Source: an uncultured Adlercreutzia sp. (GTDB taxonomy: Bacteria; Actinomycetota; Coriobacteriia; Coriobacteriales; Eggerthellaceae). From it: DNA of 64,000 nt. Under the pieces are notes generated by a model. It did no database searches and was not told the DNA's origin. It worked only from the letters and a program-made list of their open reading frames with translations. The translations under genes and the position numbers were made by a program. The stretch is taken from NCBI RefSeq assembly GCF_958431955.1, contig NZ_CAUASN010000003.1, positions 59,642 to 123,641 of the forward strand, written 5' to 3'. Positions 54,477-62,633 of the stretch are shown here, one piece after another (position 1 is the first letter of the stretch; each line of letters starts with the position of its first letter).

Positions 54477-55475
54477 GTGCCGCGCCTGCGTACAACGCTG
54501 TTCTTCGCCGGGGGAGCGGCGGCGGTCGTGCTGGCCGCCGGGCTCTCCCTGTTCCTCGGCAGCACCGCCATCGCCCCCGACCAGGTGATTGCGGCGCTCC
54601 TTTCGCCCGACATGGCGAACCAGGAGCATGTGGCCGTCCTCGAGCTGCGCGGCCCCCGCACCGTGGGCTGCATCGTGGTGGGGGCGGCCTTCGCCGTGGC
54701 CGGCGCCCTTATGCAGGGCGTGACGCGCAACCCTCTGGCCGACTCGGGGCTTCTGGGCATCAACGCCGGGGCGGCCTTCGCGCTGGCGCTGTGCCTGGCG
54801 CTTTTGCCCGGTATGAGCTTCGCCGGCGTGGTGGTGGCGTCCTTCGCGGGCGCGGCGCTCGCCATGGGGGCGGTCTACGGGGCCGTGAGCTTTCGGCGGC
54901 GCACAGTGGACCCGGTGCTTCTGGTGCTCGCGGGCTGCGCGGTGGGCCTCTTCCTCACGGCGCTCGCTCAGGGCGTGGCCATCTTCTTCAACATCGGCTA
55001 CTCGCTCACGTTCTGGACGGCGGGCGGGGTGGCCGGCATCCGCGCCGATACCCTGGCGCTGGCGGCCCCGTTCATGGTGGTCGCCCTGGTTGCCGCCTGC
55101 GCGCTCGCGCCGCGGGTGACGGTGCTCTCCCTCGGCGACGAGGCGGCATCGGGTCTGGGGGTGTCGGTGGGACGGTCGCGCACGCTCTGCCTTCTGGTGG
55201 TGCTCGTGCTGGCGGGCGCTGCAGTGGCGCTCGCAGGGCCCGTGGCCTTCGTCGGCCTCATGGTGCCTCATGTAGTGCGACGCTTCGTTGGCGCCGACTA
55301 CCGCGTCGTGGTGCCCGCCTCCATGGTGGCCGGGGCCCTGTTCATGCTTTTGGCCGACGTGCTGGCGCGTACCCTCATCGCGCCGAGCGAGGTGCCCATC
55401 GGCGTCATCTTCGCCATCGTGGGCGTGCCGTTCTTCATCTGGTGCACGCGGAGGGAGGCGGACGACCTTGGCTGA
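54477..55475 (+). CDS. FecCD-family ABC permease 1
   Basis: A 332-residue permease with about 9-10 membrane helices. LRGPRTVGCIVVGAAFAVAGALMQGVTRNPLADSGLLGINAG spans two family signatures (only GALMQGVTRNPLADS is needed to recognise it), and GPVAFVGLMVPHVVRRFVG is the coupling region with the ATPase. It starts with GTG 12 bases after the binding-protein stop, behind GCGGGGCGGGG. It overlaps the next permease gene by 8 bases. Confidence 0.9.
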   Translation: MPRLRTTLFFAGGAAAVVLAAGLSLFLGSTAIAPDQVIAALLSPDMANQEHVAVLELRGPRTVGCIVVGAAFAVAGALMQGVTRNPLADSGLLGINAGAAFALALCLALLPGMSFAGVVVASFAGAALAMGAVYGAVSFRRRTVDPVLLVLAGCAVGLFLTALAQGVAIFFNIGYSLTFWTAGGVAGIRADTLALAAPFMVVALVAACALAPRVTVLSLGDEAASGLGVSVGRSRTLCLLVVLVLAGAAVALAGPVAFVGLMVPHVVRRFVGADYRVVVPASMVAGALFMLLADVLARTLIAPSEVPIGVIFAIVGVPFFIWCTRREADDLG

Positions 55476-56472
55476 TCGGAAGTTCAGGGGCCGCGCCGGC
55501 CTCGTCATAGCCGCGCTCGCCGTGCTGGCCGCGGCTGCCCTCTGGCTCGACGTGAACGCGGGATGGCGGGCGATCTCCCTGGCCGAGCTCGGCCAGGTGC
55601 TCGCGGGCACGGCGCCCCAGAGCCTCGTCTACACCCTCGTGGAGCTGCGGCTGCCCCGGGTGCTCACGGCGATGCTCGTGGGCGTGGCCCTCTCGCTTGC
55701 CGGATGCCTTCTGCAGGGCGTCTCGCGCAACGACATGGCCGATCCGGGCATTCTGGGCATCAACGCCGGCGCGGGGCTGCTTGTGGCGGCCTTCATCGTG
55801 TTCGTGCCCGCGGGCCTTATCCCGAGCGTGGTGGCGCTCCCGCTGCTCGCCTTCGCCGGGTCGCTGTCGGTGGCGCTCGCCGGCTGGCGCCTCTCCCGGG
55901 TGCGGGGCAGCGCGAGCCCCCGGCGGCTCCTGCTCGTGGGCGTGGCCCTCTCCATGGGGCTGTCCAGTGCGACGAGCCTGCTCATGCTGCGCATGGGGGA
56001 TGGCGACTACGCCTTCGTGCAGAGTTGGCTCGCCGGCAGCATCTGGGGCGCCACCTGGCAGAATGTGGCGTTGCTGGCTGCGGGCCTCGCCGTGCTCATC
56101 GCTTTGGCGCTCTATGCCGCGCGCACCCTGAACGTGCTCGCGCTGGGCGAGGCGGCCGCGGCGGGGCTCGGCGTGAACGTGCCCCGGGCCCAGGGGGCGC
56201 TGCTCGCCTGCGCCGTGGCCGCCTCGGGCCTCGCCTGCGCCGTGGGAGGGGGCCTCACCTTCGTGGGGCTCGTCTGCCCGCATATGGCGCGCCGGCTCGT
56301 CGGGCCGAACTTCCGCGTGCTCGTGCCCGCCACGGTGCTCGTGGGGGCCGTGCTCATGCTAGCGGCCGACATCGTCTCGCGCACGCTGCTTCTGCCCAAC
56401 GAGATCCCCGTGGGCATCGTGGCGGCGGTCATCGGCGCGCCCTATTTCCTGTACCTGCTGGCGAGATCCTAG
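55468..56472 (+). CDS. FecCD-family ABC permease 2
   Basis: A 334-residue permease homologous to the one before it: LRLPRVLTAMLVGVALSLAG, LLQGVSRNDMADPGILGINAG and GGLTFVGLVCPHMARRLVG. The two form a heterodimeric channel, as FecC/FecD do. No ATG or GTG fits near the overlap; a TTG at 55468, preceded by GGGAGGCGG, gives LADRKFRGRAG and is the likely start. An ATG-initiated start further downstream would cut the first helix. Confidence 0.86.
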   Translation: MADRKFRGRAGLVIAALAVLAAAALWLDVNAGWRAISLAELGQVLAGTAPQSLVYTLVELRLPRVLTAMLVGVALSLAGCLLQGVSRNDMADPGILGINAGAGLLVAAFIVFVPAGLIPSVVALPLLAFAGSLSVALAGWRLSRVRGSASPRRLLLVGVALSMGLSSATSLLMLRMGDGDYAFVQSWLAGSIWGATWQNVALLAAGLAVLIALALYAARTLNVLALGEAAAAGLGVNVPRAQGALLACAVAASGLACAVGGGLTFVGLVCPHMARRLVGPNFRVLVPATVLVGAVLMLAADIVSRTLLLPNEIPVGIVAAVIGAPYFLYLLARS

Positions 56473-56482
56473 GAGGAGAGCG

Positions 56483-57328
56483 GTGGAAGAGAAGCTCTGC
56501 GAAACCTGCGACAGCTCCTGCGCGCACTTCGCCGACGCAGCCCTGCGCGGCGAGGGGGTGTCGGTGGGCTACGGCGATCGCGTCGTCATCGAGCCCATGG
56601 ACGTGGGGGTGCCCGTCGGGAAGGTGACCTCTATCATCGGCCCCAACGGCTGCGGGAAGTCGACGCTGCTGAAGGCCCTCTCGCGCACCATGCCCCTGCG
56701 CGCGGGCGCGGTGTACCTGAACGGCCGTGCTATCGCCGAGATGCCGACGGCCGAGGTGGCCCGCCAGATGGCGCTGCTGCCCCAGGCGCCCTCGGCTCCG
56801 GGCGGCCTGACCGTGGGCGAGCTCGTGGCGCTGGGGCGCTACCCGCACCAGCGGGGTCTCGGGCGCCTGACGGCCGACGACCGCGCCATCGTCTCCTGGG
56901 CGCTGGCCATGACCCATCTGGACGAGTTCGCCGCGCGGCCCATCGACGCCCTCTCGGGCGGCCAGCGCCAGCGGGCCTGGATAGCCATGGCGCTGGCCCA
57001 GGACACCGGCCTCATCCTGCTCGACGAGCCCACCACGTATCTCGACATGGCGCACCAGCTGGAGGTCCTCGAGCTTCTGCGCGATCTGAACGAGCGGGAG
57101 GGGAAGACCATCGCCCTTGTGATCCACGAGCTGAACCTGGCGGCCCGCTTCTCCGACTGGATGATCGCCCTGCGCGCGGGGAGGATATGCGGCGCCGGCA
57201 CGCCGGCCGACGTGATGACCCCGGCGCTCTTGCGCGAGGTCTTCGGCCTGGACGCCCTCATCGAGCGCGACCCTTGGACCGGCCGCCCGAGCCTGGCGAG
57301 CTACCGCCTGGCCGACAACCGCCCCTGA
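56483..57328 (+). CDS. ABC transporter ATP-binding protein (FecE/BtuD type)
   Basis: A 281-residue ATPase. Walker A GPNGCGKST (53-61), signature LSGGQRQR from residue 157, Walker B LILLDEPTT (177-185) and the switch histidine in VIHELNLA. A short N-terminal extension carries a Cys cluster, CETCDSSC (C6, C9, C13), not usual for the family. GTG start behind TAGGAGGAGAG. It completes the transporter operon: binding protein, two permeases, ATPase. Confidence 0.93.
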   Translation: MEEKLCETCDSSCAHFADAALRGEGVSVGYGDRVVIEPMDVGVPVGKVTSIIGPNGCGKSTLLKALSRTMPLRAGAVYLNGRAIAEMPTAEVARQMALLPQAPSAPGGLTVGELVALGRYPHQRGLGRLTADDRAIVSWALAMTHLDEFAARPIDALSGGQRQRAWIAMALAQDTGLILLDEPTTYLDMAHQLEVLELLRDLNEREGKTIALVIHELNLAARFSDWMIALRAGRICGAGTPADVMTPALLREVFGLDALIERDPWTGRPSLASYRLADNRP

Positions 57329-57356
57329 GAATCTCTCTCTGCCATTCGCCAACTAC

Positions 57357-57385
57357 TTGCTCTGCATTACGTAATGCAGTATACT
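57357..57385 (+). promoter_or_regulatory. Toxin-antitoxin promoter with 18-bp palindromic operator
   Basis: TTGCTC, a 17-base spacer and TATACT. The spacer region coincides with the perfect palindrome CTGCATTACGTAATGCAG (57362-57379). A ribbon-helix-helix antitoxin binding there would block the promoter, so autoregulation is likely. Confidence 0.78.
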
Positions 57386-57409
57386 GGCGACATCGAAGAG
57401 GAGGTTTCC

Positions 57410-57739
57410 ATGAGCGCGACGGCCACACTGAATATTCGCCTTCCGGAAGAGTTGAAAGAGCACGGCATGCAGGTGCTTGCCCGACAGAACATGAGCATTT
57501 CGGAAGCGGTGCGCCAGCTGTTCTGCGAGTTGGAGCGAAGCCAGCAGCTGCCCGATTTCCTAACGCAGGGGGGTGTGAGCAGCACTGCGGAGAGCCGGCG
57601 GAAGCTTCTTCGCACCATGGTGGGATCGCGACGCCCTGCGCCTCAGGCTCTGGTTCCGCCCATCGAGCCGGAAGGACACGACTGGCGCGAGGACTGGCGT
57701 CGCCACCTGCTTGAGAGTTACGAGGGTGATCGCTCGTGA
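57410..57739 (+). CDS. Antitoxin, RelB/DinJ or ribbon-helix-helix type
   Basis: A 109-residue protein. The N-terminal ATATLNIRLPEELKEHGMQVLARQNMSISEAVRQLF region (core NIRLPEELKEHG) has the strand-helix-helix pattern of RHH antitoxins. The C-terminal half (DWREDWRRHLLESY) would wrap the toxin. It starts behind AGAGGAGG and overlaps the toxin gene by 4 bases. The palindrome in its promoter supports autoregulation. It is less GC-rich than its neighbours, consistent with transfer. Confidence 0.82.
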   Translation: MSATATLNIRLPEELKEHGMQVLARQNMSISEAVRQLFCELERSQQLPDFLTQGGVSSTAESRRKLLRTMVGSRRPAPQALVPPIEPEGHDWREDWRRHLLESYEGDRS

Positions 57740-58194
57740 ACGTTCTCTTCGATACCAATGTCATTATCGATCTGTTCACCGACTCGGACGACTTCGAGGG
57801 AGCCTTCACAGCCGTCGATGTGGCCCTGCTGCGCGATTTCAAGCTCTGGATCCCCGCCTGCAGCACTCCGTCCATCCGTTATCTGCTCACTGCGAGAAAG
57901 CTCATGACGTCCGCTCAAGCCCGCGCGGCTTTTGGCCAGCTGCTGGGGCTTTTCTCCATCGTGGACACCACCCAGGGCGACTGCCTCAACGCTTACGAGC
58001 ACGAGCACCGCGATTACGAGGACGATCTCATCATGGCCTCGGCGCAGCGCGCGGCCATGGATTTCATCGTCACCCGCAACGGCAGGGACTTCGAGAAATC
58101 GCCCGTTCCCGTGCTCGCTCCGCGGGAATTCGTCGAGCTTTTCAAGCCTTCTGATGTCGAATATGGGTGGGTCGATCTGCCGCCGATAGACTGA
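57736..58194 (+). CDS. PIN-domain toxin (VapC-like)
   Basis: A 152-residue PIN ribonuclease. The acidic active-site pattern is visible: FDTNVIID (D6), the YEDDLIMASAQ block and TRNGRDF near the C-terminus. It would cleave RNA when freed from the antitoxin. GTG start in the overlap with the antitoxin. The pair RHH antitoxin plus PIN toxin is a common type II system. It ends 12 bases before the carAB relic, next to the site where the pyr operon was rearranged. Confidence 0.85.
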   Translation: MNVLFDTNVIIDLFTDSDDFEGAFTAVDVALLRDFKLWIPACSTPSIRYLLTARKLMTSAQARAAFGQLLGLFSIVDTTQGDCLNAYEHEHRDYEDDLIMASAQRAAMDFIVTRNGRDFEKSPVPVLAPREFVELFKPSDVEYGWVDLPPID

Positions 58195-58206
58195 TTTTCC
58201 GTCCCG

Positions 58207-58665
58207 TTGCCCGATTCCGTCGGGCGGAACCTGCGCCTGTGGGGGCCCCGCCAGGTGGCGCCCGTAGTGCGAAACGAGCGCTTCGGGAGCATCCGGCTCA
58301 CCCACGTGAACCTGGACGACGGCACGGCCGAGGGCTTTGCCTTCCTGGACATTCCCGCCTTCAGCGTGCAGTACCATCCCGAGGCCGCCCCCGGGCCCAC
58401 CGACGCCCACTACCTGCTCACGGCCTTCACGCGCCTCATGGAGGGCGTGCCCGACTACCTGGACATCGATATCGCCGCCCTCATCGTGAACACGCCCGAC
58501 TCCCAGCGTACCGGCGACGACTCCTACGCGCTGTGCCGCGCCGCGGTGAGCCACGGCGTCTTCTGCGCCACCACCCTGGCCGGCGCCCAGGCCATGGCCG
58601 CCGGCATGCAAGCCGCCCGCGAGGGCGAGCTGGATGTGGTCAGCCTCCAGGCGATGGCGGGGTAG
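58207..58665 (+). pseudogene. carA'-carB' relic: fused C-termini of carbamoyl-phosphate synthase subunits
   Basis: An open frame of 152 codons from a TTG. Residues 30-79 match the CarA C-terminus (LTHVNLDDGTAEG, AFSVQYHPEAAPGPTDAHYL). From about residue 79 the sequence continues as the CarB C-terminal MGS-like domain (IAALIVNTPDSQ, ATTLAGAQAMAAGM, VVSLQAMAG). The glutaminase nucleophile, both ATP-grasp halves and the oligomerisation domain are absent. The first 28 residues match nothing recognised. A deletion of roughly 300 CarA and 950 CarB codons would explain it. It is in frame and might be translated, but cannot make carbamoyl phosphate. Confidence 0.82.
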
Positions 58666-58733
58666 GGGGCGCGGCCATTATGCGCTAGAATGTCATCCAA
58701 CGTTTTGACGGACGCGATGCGACGGGAGAGCCT

Positions 58734-59528
58734 ATGGCGCTTTGCAACGAGAACGCCCCCATTCTGGTGAACGAGGAAGCGGGGTGCAACATCTGGCTCA
58801 TGACCGTGGCCGCGCCCGAGATCGCGGCGGCGGCGCGGCCGGGGCAGTTCGTGCACGTGCGCGTGCCCGGCATGGAGGGGCACATCCTGCGCCGGCCCTT
58901 GGGCATCTACGCGGCCGATGCGGAGGCGGGCACCGTGGATATGATGTACCAGGTGCTCGGCTTCGGTACCGACCGGATGACCGCGCTTGTCCCCGGCGAT
59001 GCGGTGGAGCTCATCGGCGCCATCGGCCGCGGCTGGCAGCCTCCCGCAGGCTGCAAGCGGGCGCTCGTCGTGGCCGGCGGCGTGGGAAGCGCGCCTTTGT
59101 ACCCGCTCGTGGAGGAGCTCAAGGCGTCCGGCGCGGAGGTGACGGCGGTGCTTGGCGCCTCCACCATCGATGCCCTCGTGGCCCGCGAGCGCTACGGCGC
59201 CGCCCTCGGCTGTGAGCCGGCCTGCTCCACCGACGACGGCAGTTTCGGGCGCGCGGGCTTCTGCACGCCGCTCGTGGAAGAGGCGCTTGCCGCGGCGGCA
59301 GAGGCGGGCGCGCCCTACGATTACGTGGCCTGCTGCGGGCCCGAGCCCCTCATGCGCATCGTGGCCGGCATGGCCGCCGATGCGGGCGTGTTCTGCGAGG
59401 TATCGCTCGAACGCCGCATGGCGTGCGGTGTGGGCGCGTGCTTGTCCTGCGTGGTGGACACGACAGACGGCAAGCGCCGCGCCTGCGTGGACGGGCCGGT
59501 GTTCCCTGCGAGCGAGGTGGTGTGGTAA
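58734..59528 (+). CDS. pyrK: Dihydroorotate dehydrogenase electron-transfer subunit
   Basis: A 264-residue FAD and [2Fe-2S] subunit that passes electrons from dihydroorotate dehydrogenase to NAD+. FAD region: HILRRPLGIY. NAD region: VVAGGVGSAPLYPLVEEL. The cluster cysteines are in MACGVGACLSCVVDT and the later RRACVDGPVF. It overlaps pyrD by one base. The start has GGGAGAG upstream. TAGAAT at 58686 could be a -10 box for a promoter downstream of the relic. Confidence 0.93.
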   Translation: MALCNENAPILVNEEAGCNIWLMTVAAPEIAAAARPGQFVHVRVPGMEGHILRRPLGIYAADAEAGTVDMMYQVLGFGTDRMTALVPGDAVELIGAIGRGWQPPAGCKRALVVAGGVGSAPLYPLVEELKASGAEVTAVLGASTIDALVARERYGAALGCEPACSTDDGSFGRAGFCTPLVEEALAAAAEAGAPYDYVACCGPEPLMRIVAGMAADAGVFCEVSLERRMACGVGACLSCVVDTTDGKRRACVDGPVFPASEVVW

Positions 59529-60460
59529 TGCAGCGCAAACCGAGGCAGACCAACGTGTCGATGGCCGTGAACCTGGGCGGCCTTGCCATGAAGAACCCCG
59601 TGACGGTGGCCTCCGGCACCTTCGGGGCGGGCATCGAGTACAACGACTTCGTGGACGTGGCGGCCTTGGGCGCCGTCACCACCAAGGGCGTGTCGCTCAA
59701 CGGCTGGGAGGGCAACGCGAGCCCCCGCATCGCCGAGACCGCTTCGGGCATGCTGAACTCCATCGGGCTTCAGAACCCTGGGGTCGCGCACCTGAAGGAG
59801 GTGGAGCTGCCCTGGCTCGCCGAGCGGGGCGCCACCACCATCGTGAACGTGTCGGGCCACTCCTTCGACGAGTACGTGGCCGTCATCGAGGCTCTGGAGG
59901 AGGCGCCGGTCCATGCCTACGAGGTGAACATCTCGTGCCCGAACGTGGATGCCGGCGGCATGACCATGGGCTGCCACGTGCCCAGCGTGGAGAAGGTGGT
60001 GGGAATGTGCCGGGCCGCTACGAAGCGCCCGCTCATCGTGAAGCTCACCCCGAACGTCACCGACGTGGCCGAGATCGCCCGCGCGGCCGAGGCGGCCGGA
60101 GCGGACGCCATCTCGCTCATCAACACGCTTTTGGGCATGGCCGTGGACGCGCGCACCCGCACGCCGAAGCTGGCCCGCGTGGTGGGCGGCTTCTCGGGCC
60201 CGGCGGTGAAGCCCGTGGCCCTGCGCATGGTGTGGCAGGTGGCCCAGGCCGTGGATGTGCCCGTGCTCGGCATGGGCGGTATCTCCACCGGCGAGGACGC
60301 CGTGGAGTTCATGCTGGCCGGTGCCACCGCGGTGGCCGTGGGCACGGCGAACTTCGTGAACCCCGAAGCCACCATGGACGTCATCGACGGCATCGCCGCC
60401 TACTGCGAGGAGCAGGGCGTGGCCGATGTGAACGAGCTGATTGGAGCCTTGAAATGCTAA
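59528..60460 (+). CDS. pyrD: Dihydroorotate dehydrogenase, class 1B catalytic subunit
   Basis: A 310-residue FMN enzyme that oxidises dihydroorotate to orotate. The catalytic cysteine is in NISCPNVDAGG, typical of NAD-linked class 1B enzymes that need PyrK. Other motifs are NPVTVASGTFGAG, GVSLNGWEGNASPR, KLTPNVTD and GMGGISTGEDAVEFMLAGA. It overlaps pyrK by one base and pyrF by seven, so all three are translationally coupled. Confidence 0.95.
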   Translation: MQRKPRQTNVSMAVNLGGLAMKNPVTVASGTFGAGIEYNDFVDVAALGAVTTKGVSLNGWEGNASPRIAETASGMLNSIGLQNPGVAHLKEVELPWLAERGATTIVNVSGHSFDEYVAVIEALEEAPVHAYEVNISCPNVDAGGMTMGCHVPSVEKVVGMCRAATKRPLIVKLTPNVTDVAEIARAAEAAGADAISLINTLLGMAVDARTRTPKLARVVGGFSGPAVKPVALRMVWQVAQAVDVPVLGMGGISTGEDAVEFMLAGATAVAVGTANFVNPEATMDVIDGIAAYCEEQGVADVNELIGALKC

Positions 60461-61182
60461 CCTCCTTCGACCACATTCCCGCCGCCGACCGCGTCATCGT
60501 GGCGCTCGACTGCGATGCCTGGGAGGCCATCGCGCTGGCCGACAAGCTGGAGGGCCACGCGAAGTGGCTGAAGATCGGCATGACGCTGTACTACGCCGAG
60601 GGACCGGCTATCGTGAAGATGTTCAAGCGCCGCGGCTTCAACGTGTTCCTCGACCTGAAGTTCCACGACATCCCGCACCAGGTGGAGGGCGCGGCGCGCT
60701 CGGCGGCCGCGAGCGGCGCCGACATGATCACCATGCACACGGTGGGCGGCGTGGCCATGATGGAGGCGGCCCAGCGCGGGGCGGTGGCCGGCGCTGCCGA
60801 GTGGGGCGGCGACGTGCCCGCCACCTTGGGCATCACCGTGCTCACCTCCATGGACGCGGCCACCCTGGCGGCTACGGGGGTCGTGCGTCCGCTGCCCGAG
60901 CAGGTGGCGGCGCTCGCGGCCCAGACGGGCGAGGCGGGCATCTCGGGCGTGGTGGCCTCGCCCCAGGAGGCGGCCGCTCTGCGCGAGCTTCTGGGCCCCG
61001 ACGCCTACATCGTCACCCCCGGCGTGCGCCCGGCCGGGGCCGCCCTGGGCGACCAGAGCCGCGTGGCCACGCCCGCCGAGGCCTTCGCCCGCGGCGCCTC
61101 GCACATCGTGGTGGGCCGCCCCATCACCGAGGCCGACGACCCGGTGGCGGCCTTCGACGCCATCGCCGCCGAGCTCGCCTAG
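60454..61182 (+). CDS. pyrF: Orotidine-5'-phosphate decarboxylase
   Basis: A 242-residue TIM-barrel enzyme that makes UMP, the last step of the pathway. The catalytic lysine-aspartate network is in FLDLKFHDIPHQV, with IVALDCD near the N-terminus and YIVTPGVRP, VVGRPITEADDP near the C-terminus. It starts seven bases inside pyrD. pyrE (orotate phosphoribosyltransferase), which should act just before it, is not in this operon. Confidence 0.95.
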   Translation: MLTSFDHIPAADRVIVALDCDAWEAIALADKLEGHAKWLKIGMTLYYAEGPAIVKMFKRRGFNVFLDLKFHDIPHQVEGAARSAAASGADMITMHTVGGVAMMEAAQRGAVAGAAEWGGDVPATLGITVLTSMDAATLAATGVVRPLPEQVAALAAQTGEAGISGVVASPQEAAALRELLGPDAYIVTPGVRPAGAALGDQSRVATPAEAFARGASHIVVGRPITEADDPVAAFDAIAAELA

Positions 61183-61300
61183 CGAATTTTCGGCGCCGCG
61201 CGCGGCGGGGGGTCGCCACCTGTCGCGCGCGGCTTGCCGGATGGCGTCCGCAACCTCGCGCTTCGTCGCCTAGGCCGTTGCATATTCGAGCCAACTCCAG

Positions 61301-61329
61301 CTTTTTCTAGAGTCATCTTCAAGAAAAAG
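61301..61329 (+). terminator. Possible 3'-end hairpin after pyrF
   Basis: CTTTTTCT pairs with AGAAAAAG; a second overlapping repeat, CTTCAA with TTGAAG, lies around 61317-61356. No clear U-tract follows, so this is only a candidate end of the pyr operon. Confidence 0.4.
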
Positions 61330-61392
61330 CCCCGATGAGGCCCGAAAAGTTGAAGGAATTATCGCGTTTAGCGTTTCTGCACAAATTACGTG

Positions 61393-61422
61393 TTGTTTTG
61401 TCAACAATACCCGTGGTACTAT
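61393..61422 (+). promoter_or_regulatory. Promoter of mihF
   Basis: TTGTTT, an 18-base spacer and TACTAT, with the start codon 34 bases further. TTGTTTTGTCAACAA just there is also near-palindromic. Confidence 0.55.
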
Positions 61423-61455
61423 TTCGCCAGCCCTAACCGGAAGGAGAACAATATC

Positions 61456-61767
61456 ATGGCTATCCCCGAACTCAGCCCCGAGGCTCGCGCCGAGGCTCTT
61501 GAGAAGGCAAAGGCTGCCCGCATCAAGCGCGCCCAGGTCCGTGAAGAGCTGAAGACCGGCAAGCTCACCGTCGCCCAGGTGCTCGACATGCGCGAGGATC
61601 CCATCGTGGGCCGCATGAAGATCTCGACGCTCATCGAGACGCTGCCCGGCTACGGCAAGGCCAAGGCCGAGCGCATCATGAAGGAGCTCCAGATCGCCGA
61701 GAGCCGCCGCATCCGCGGCATCGGCGAGCGTCAGCGCGAGGCCCTGCTCGCCCGCTTGACGAAGTAA
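61456..61767 (+). CDS. mihF: Integration host factor, actinobacterial type
   Basis: A 103-residue all-helical DNA-binding protein (AIPELSPEARAEALEKA, then LPGYGKAKAERIMKELQI with a helix-hairpin-helix and ESRRIRGIGERQREALL). It is not related to enterobacterial IHF; it bends DNA and shapes the nucleoid. Its place directly upstream of gmk and rpoZ is conserved in actinobacteria. ATG at 61456 follows GGAAGGAGAAC; an upstream ATG at 61390 lies in the promoter region. Confidence 0.92.
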   Translation: MAIPELSPEARAEALEKAKAARIKRAQVREELKTGKLTVAQVLDMREDPIVGRMKISTLIETLPGYGKAKAERIMKELQIAESRRIRGIGERQREALLARLTK

Positions 61768-61790
61768 GTACCCGACGAGCAAGGGAATAC

Positions 61791-62357
61791 ATGCGAACCG
61801 GAAACCTATTCGTCGTGAGCGGCCCCTCGGGGGCCGGCAAGGGAACGCTCGTCGCACGTCTGCTCGAGGAGGTGCCCGACGCGTGGGTTTCCGTTTCCGC
61901 CACCACGCGGCGCCCTCGTCCCGGTGAGGAGGAGGGCGTCAGCTATTATTTCCTCGACAAGCAGGAGTTCCTCGACCTGGCCCGCGAGGGCGGCTTCTTG
62001 GAATGGGCCGAGTACGCGGGCAACTGCTACGGCACCCCGCTCGCCTCGGTGCAGCGAGAAATGGCCGCAGGTCGCCAGGTCGTTCTGGAAATCGAGGTGC
62101 AGGGCGCCCTCCAGGTGAAGGAGAAGATGCCCGAGGCGCACCTCGTGTTCATCGAGCCGCCGTCGCTGGAGGAGCTCGAGCGGCGCCTGCGCGGCCGCGG
62201 CACCGAGACCGATGATGTGGTGAGAAAGCGCATGGAGACGGCTTTGGTGGAGCTTTCCCACAAAATGGAGTATGATATACGGCTTGTGAACGACGATTTG
62301 GACGACGCCGTCGCCCAGCTGGTCGCTTACGTGAACGAAACTGCCGAGCAGAAGTAA
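61791..62357 (+). CDS. gmk: Guanylate kinase
   Basis: A 188-residue kinase that converts GMP to GDP. The P-loop is VVSGPSGAGKGTLV; the GMP-binding segment has TTRRPRPGEEEGVSYYF and EWAEYAGNCYGTP; the lid region is RLRGRGTETDDVVRKRM. Length is normal. Its gap to mihF is 23 bp and to rpoZ 15 bp, so the three are probably one transcript. Confidence 0.96.
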   Translation: MRTGNLFVVSGPSGAGKGTLVARLLEEVPDAWVSVSATTRRPRPGEEEGVSYYFLDKQEFLDLAREGGFLEWAEYAGNCYGTPLASVQREMAAGRQVVLEIEVQGALQVKEKMPEAHLVFIEPPSLEELERRLRGRGTETDDVVRKRMETALVELSHKMEYDIRLVNDDLDDAVAQLVAYVNETAEQK

Positions 62358-62372
62358 GAGGACATTCATTCT

Positions 62373-62633
62373 ATGAGCATCATCGAACCGAAGATCGACG
62401 TCCTGCTGGACCGCACCGATAACGACCGTTTCCTGCTGTGCGCCCTGGCCTCCAAGCGCGCCCACGACATCAACGACATGATGCGCGGCCAGCGCGATCG
62501 CGCCATCCAGCTGCAGACGGCCGTGGAGATCGCCCGCGCCGCCGACACCAAGCCGCTGTCCATGGCCTTCAACGAGATCGCCCGCGGCGAGGTCTCCTAC
62601 GACCCCGAGTCTATCGACGTTAAAAACCATTAA
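62373..62633 (+). CDS. rpoZ: DNA-directed RNA polymerase omega subunit
   Basis: An 86-residue omega subunit that helps assemble beta-prime. RFLLCALASKRAHDINDMM and NEIARGEVSYD match the conserved omega core. The ribosome-binding site is AAGAGGA. Its stop codon overlaps the ATG of thiI by one base. Confidence 0.94.
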   Translation: MSIIEPKIDVLLDRTDNDRFLLCALASKRAHDINDMMRGQRDRAIQLQTAVEIARAADTKPLSMAFNEIARGEVSYDPESIDVKNH

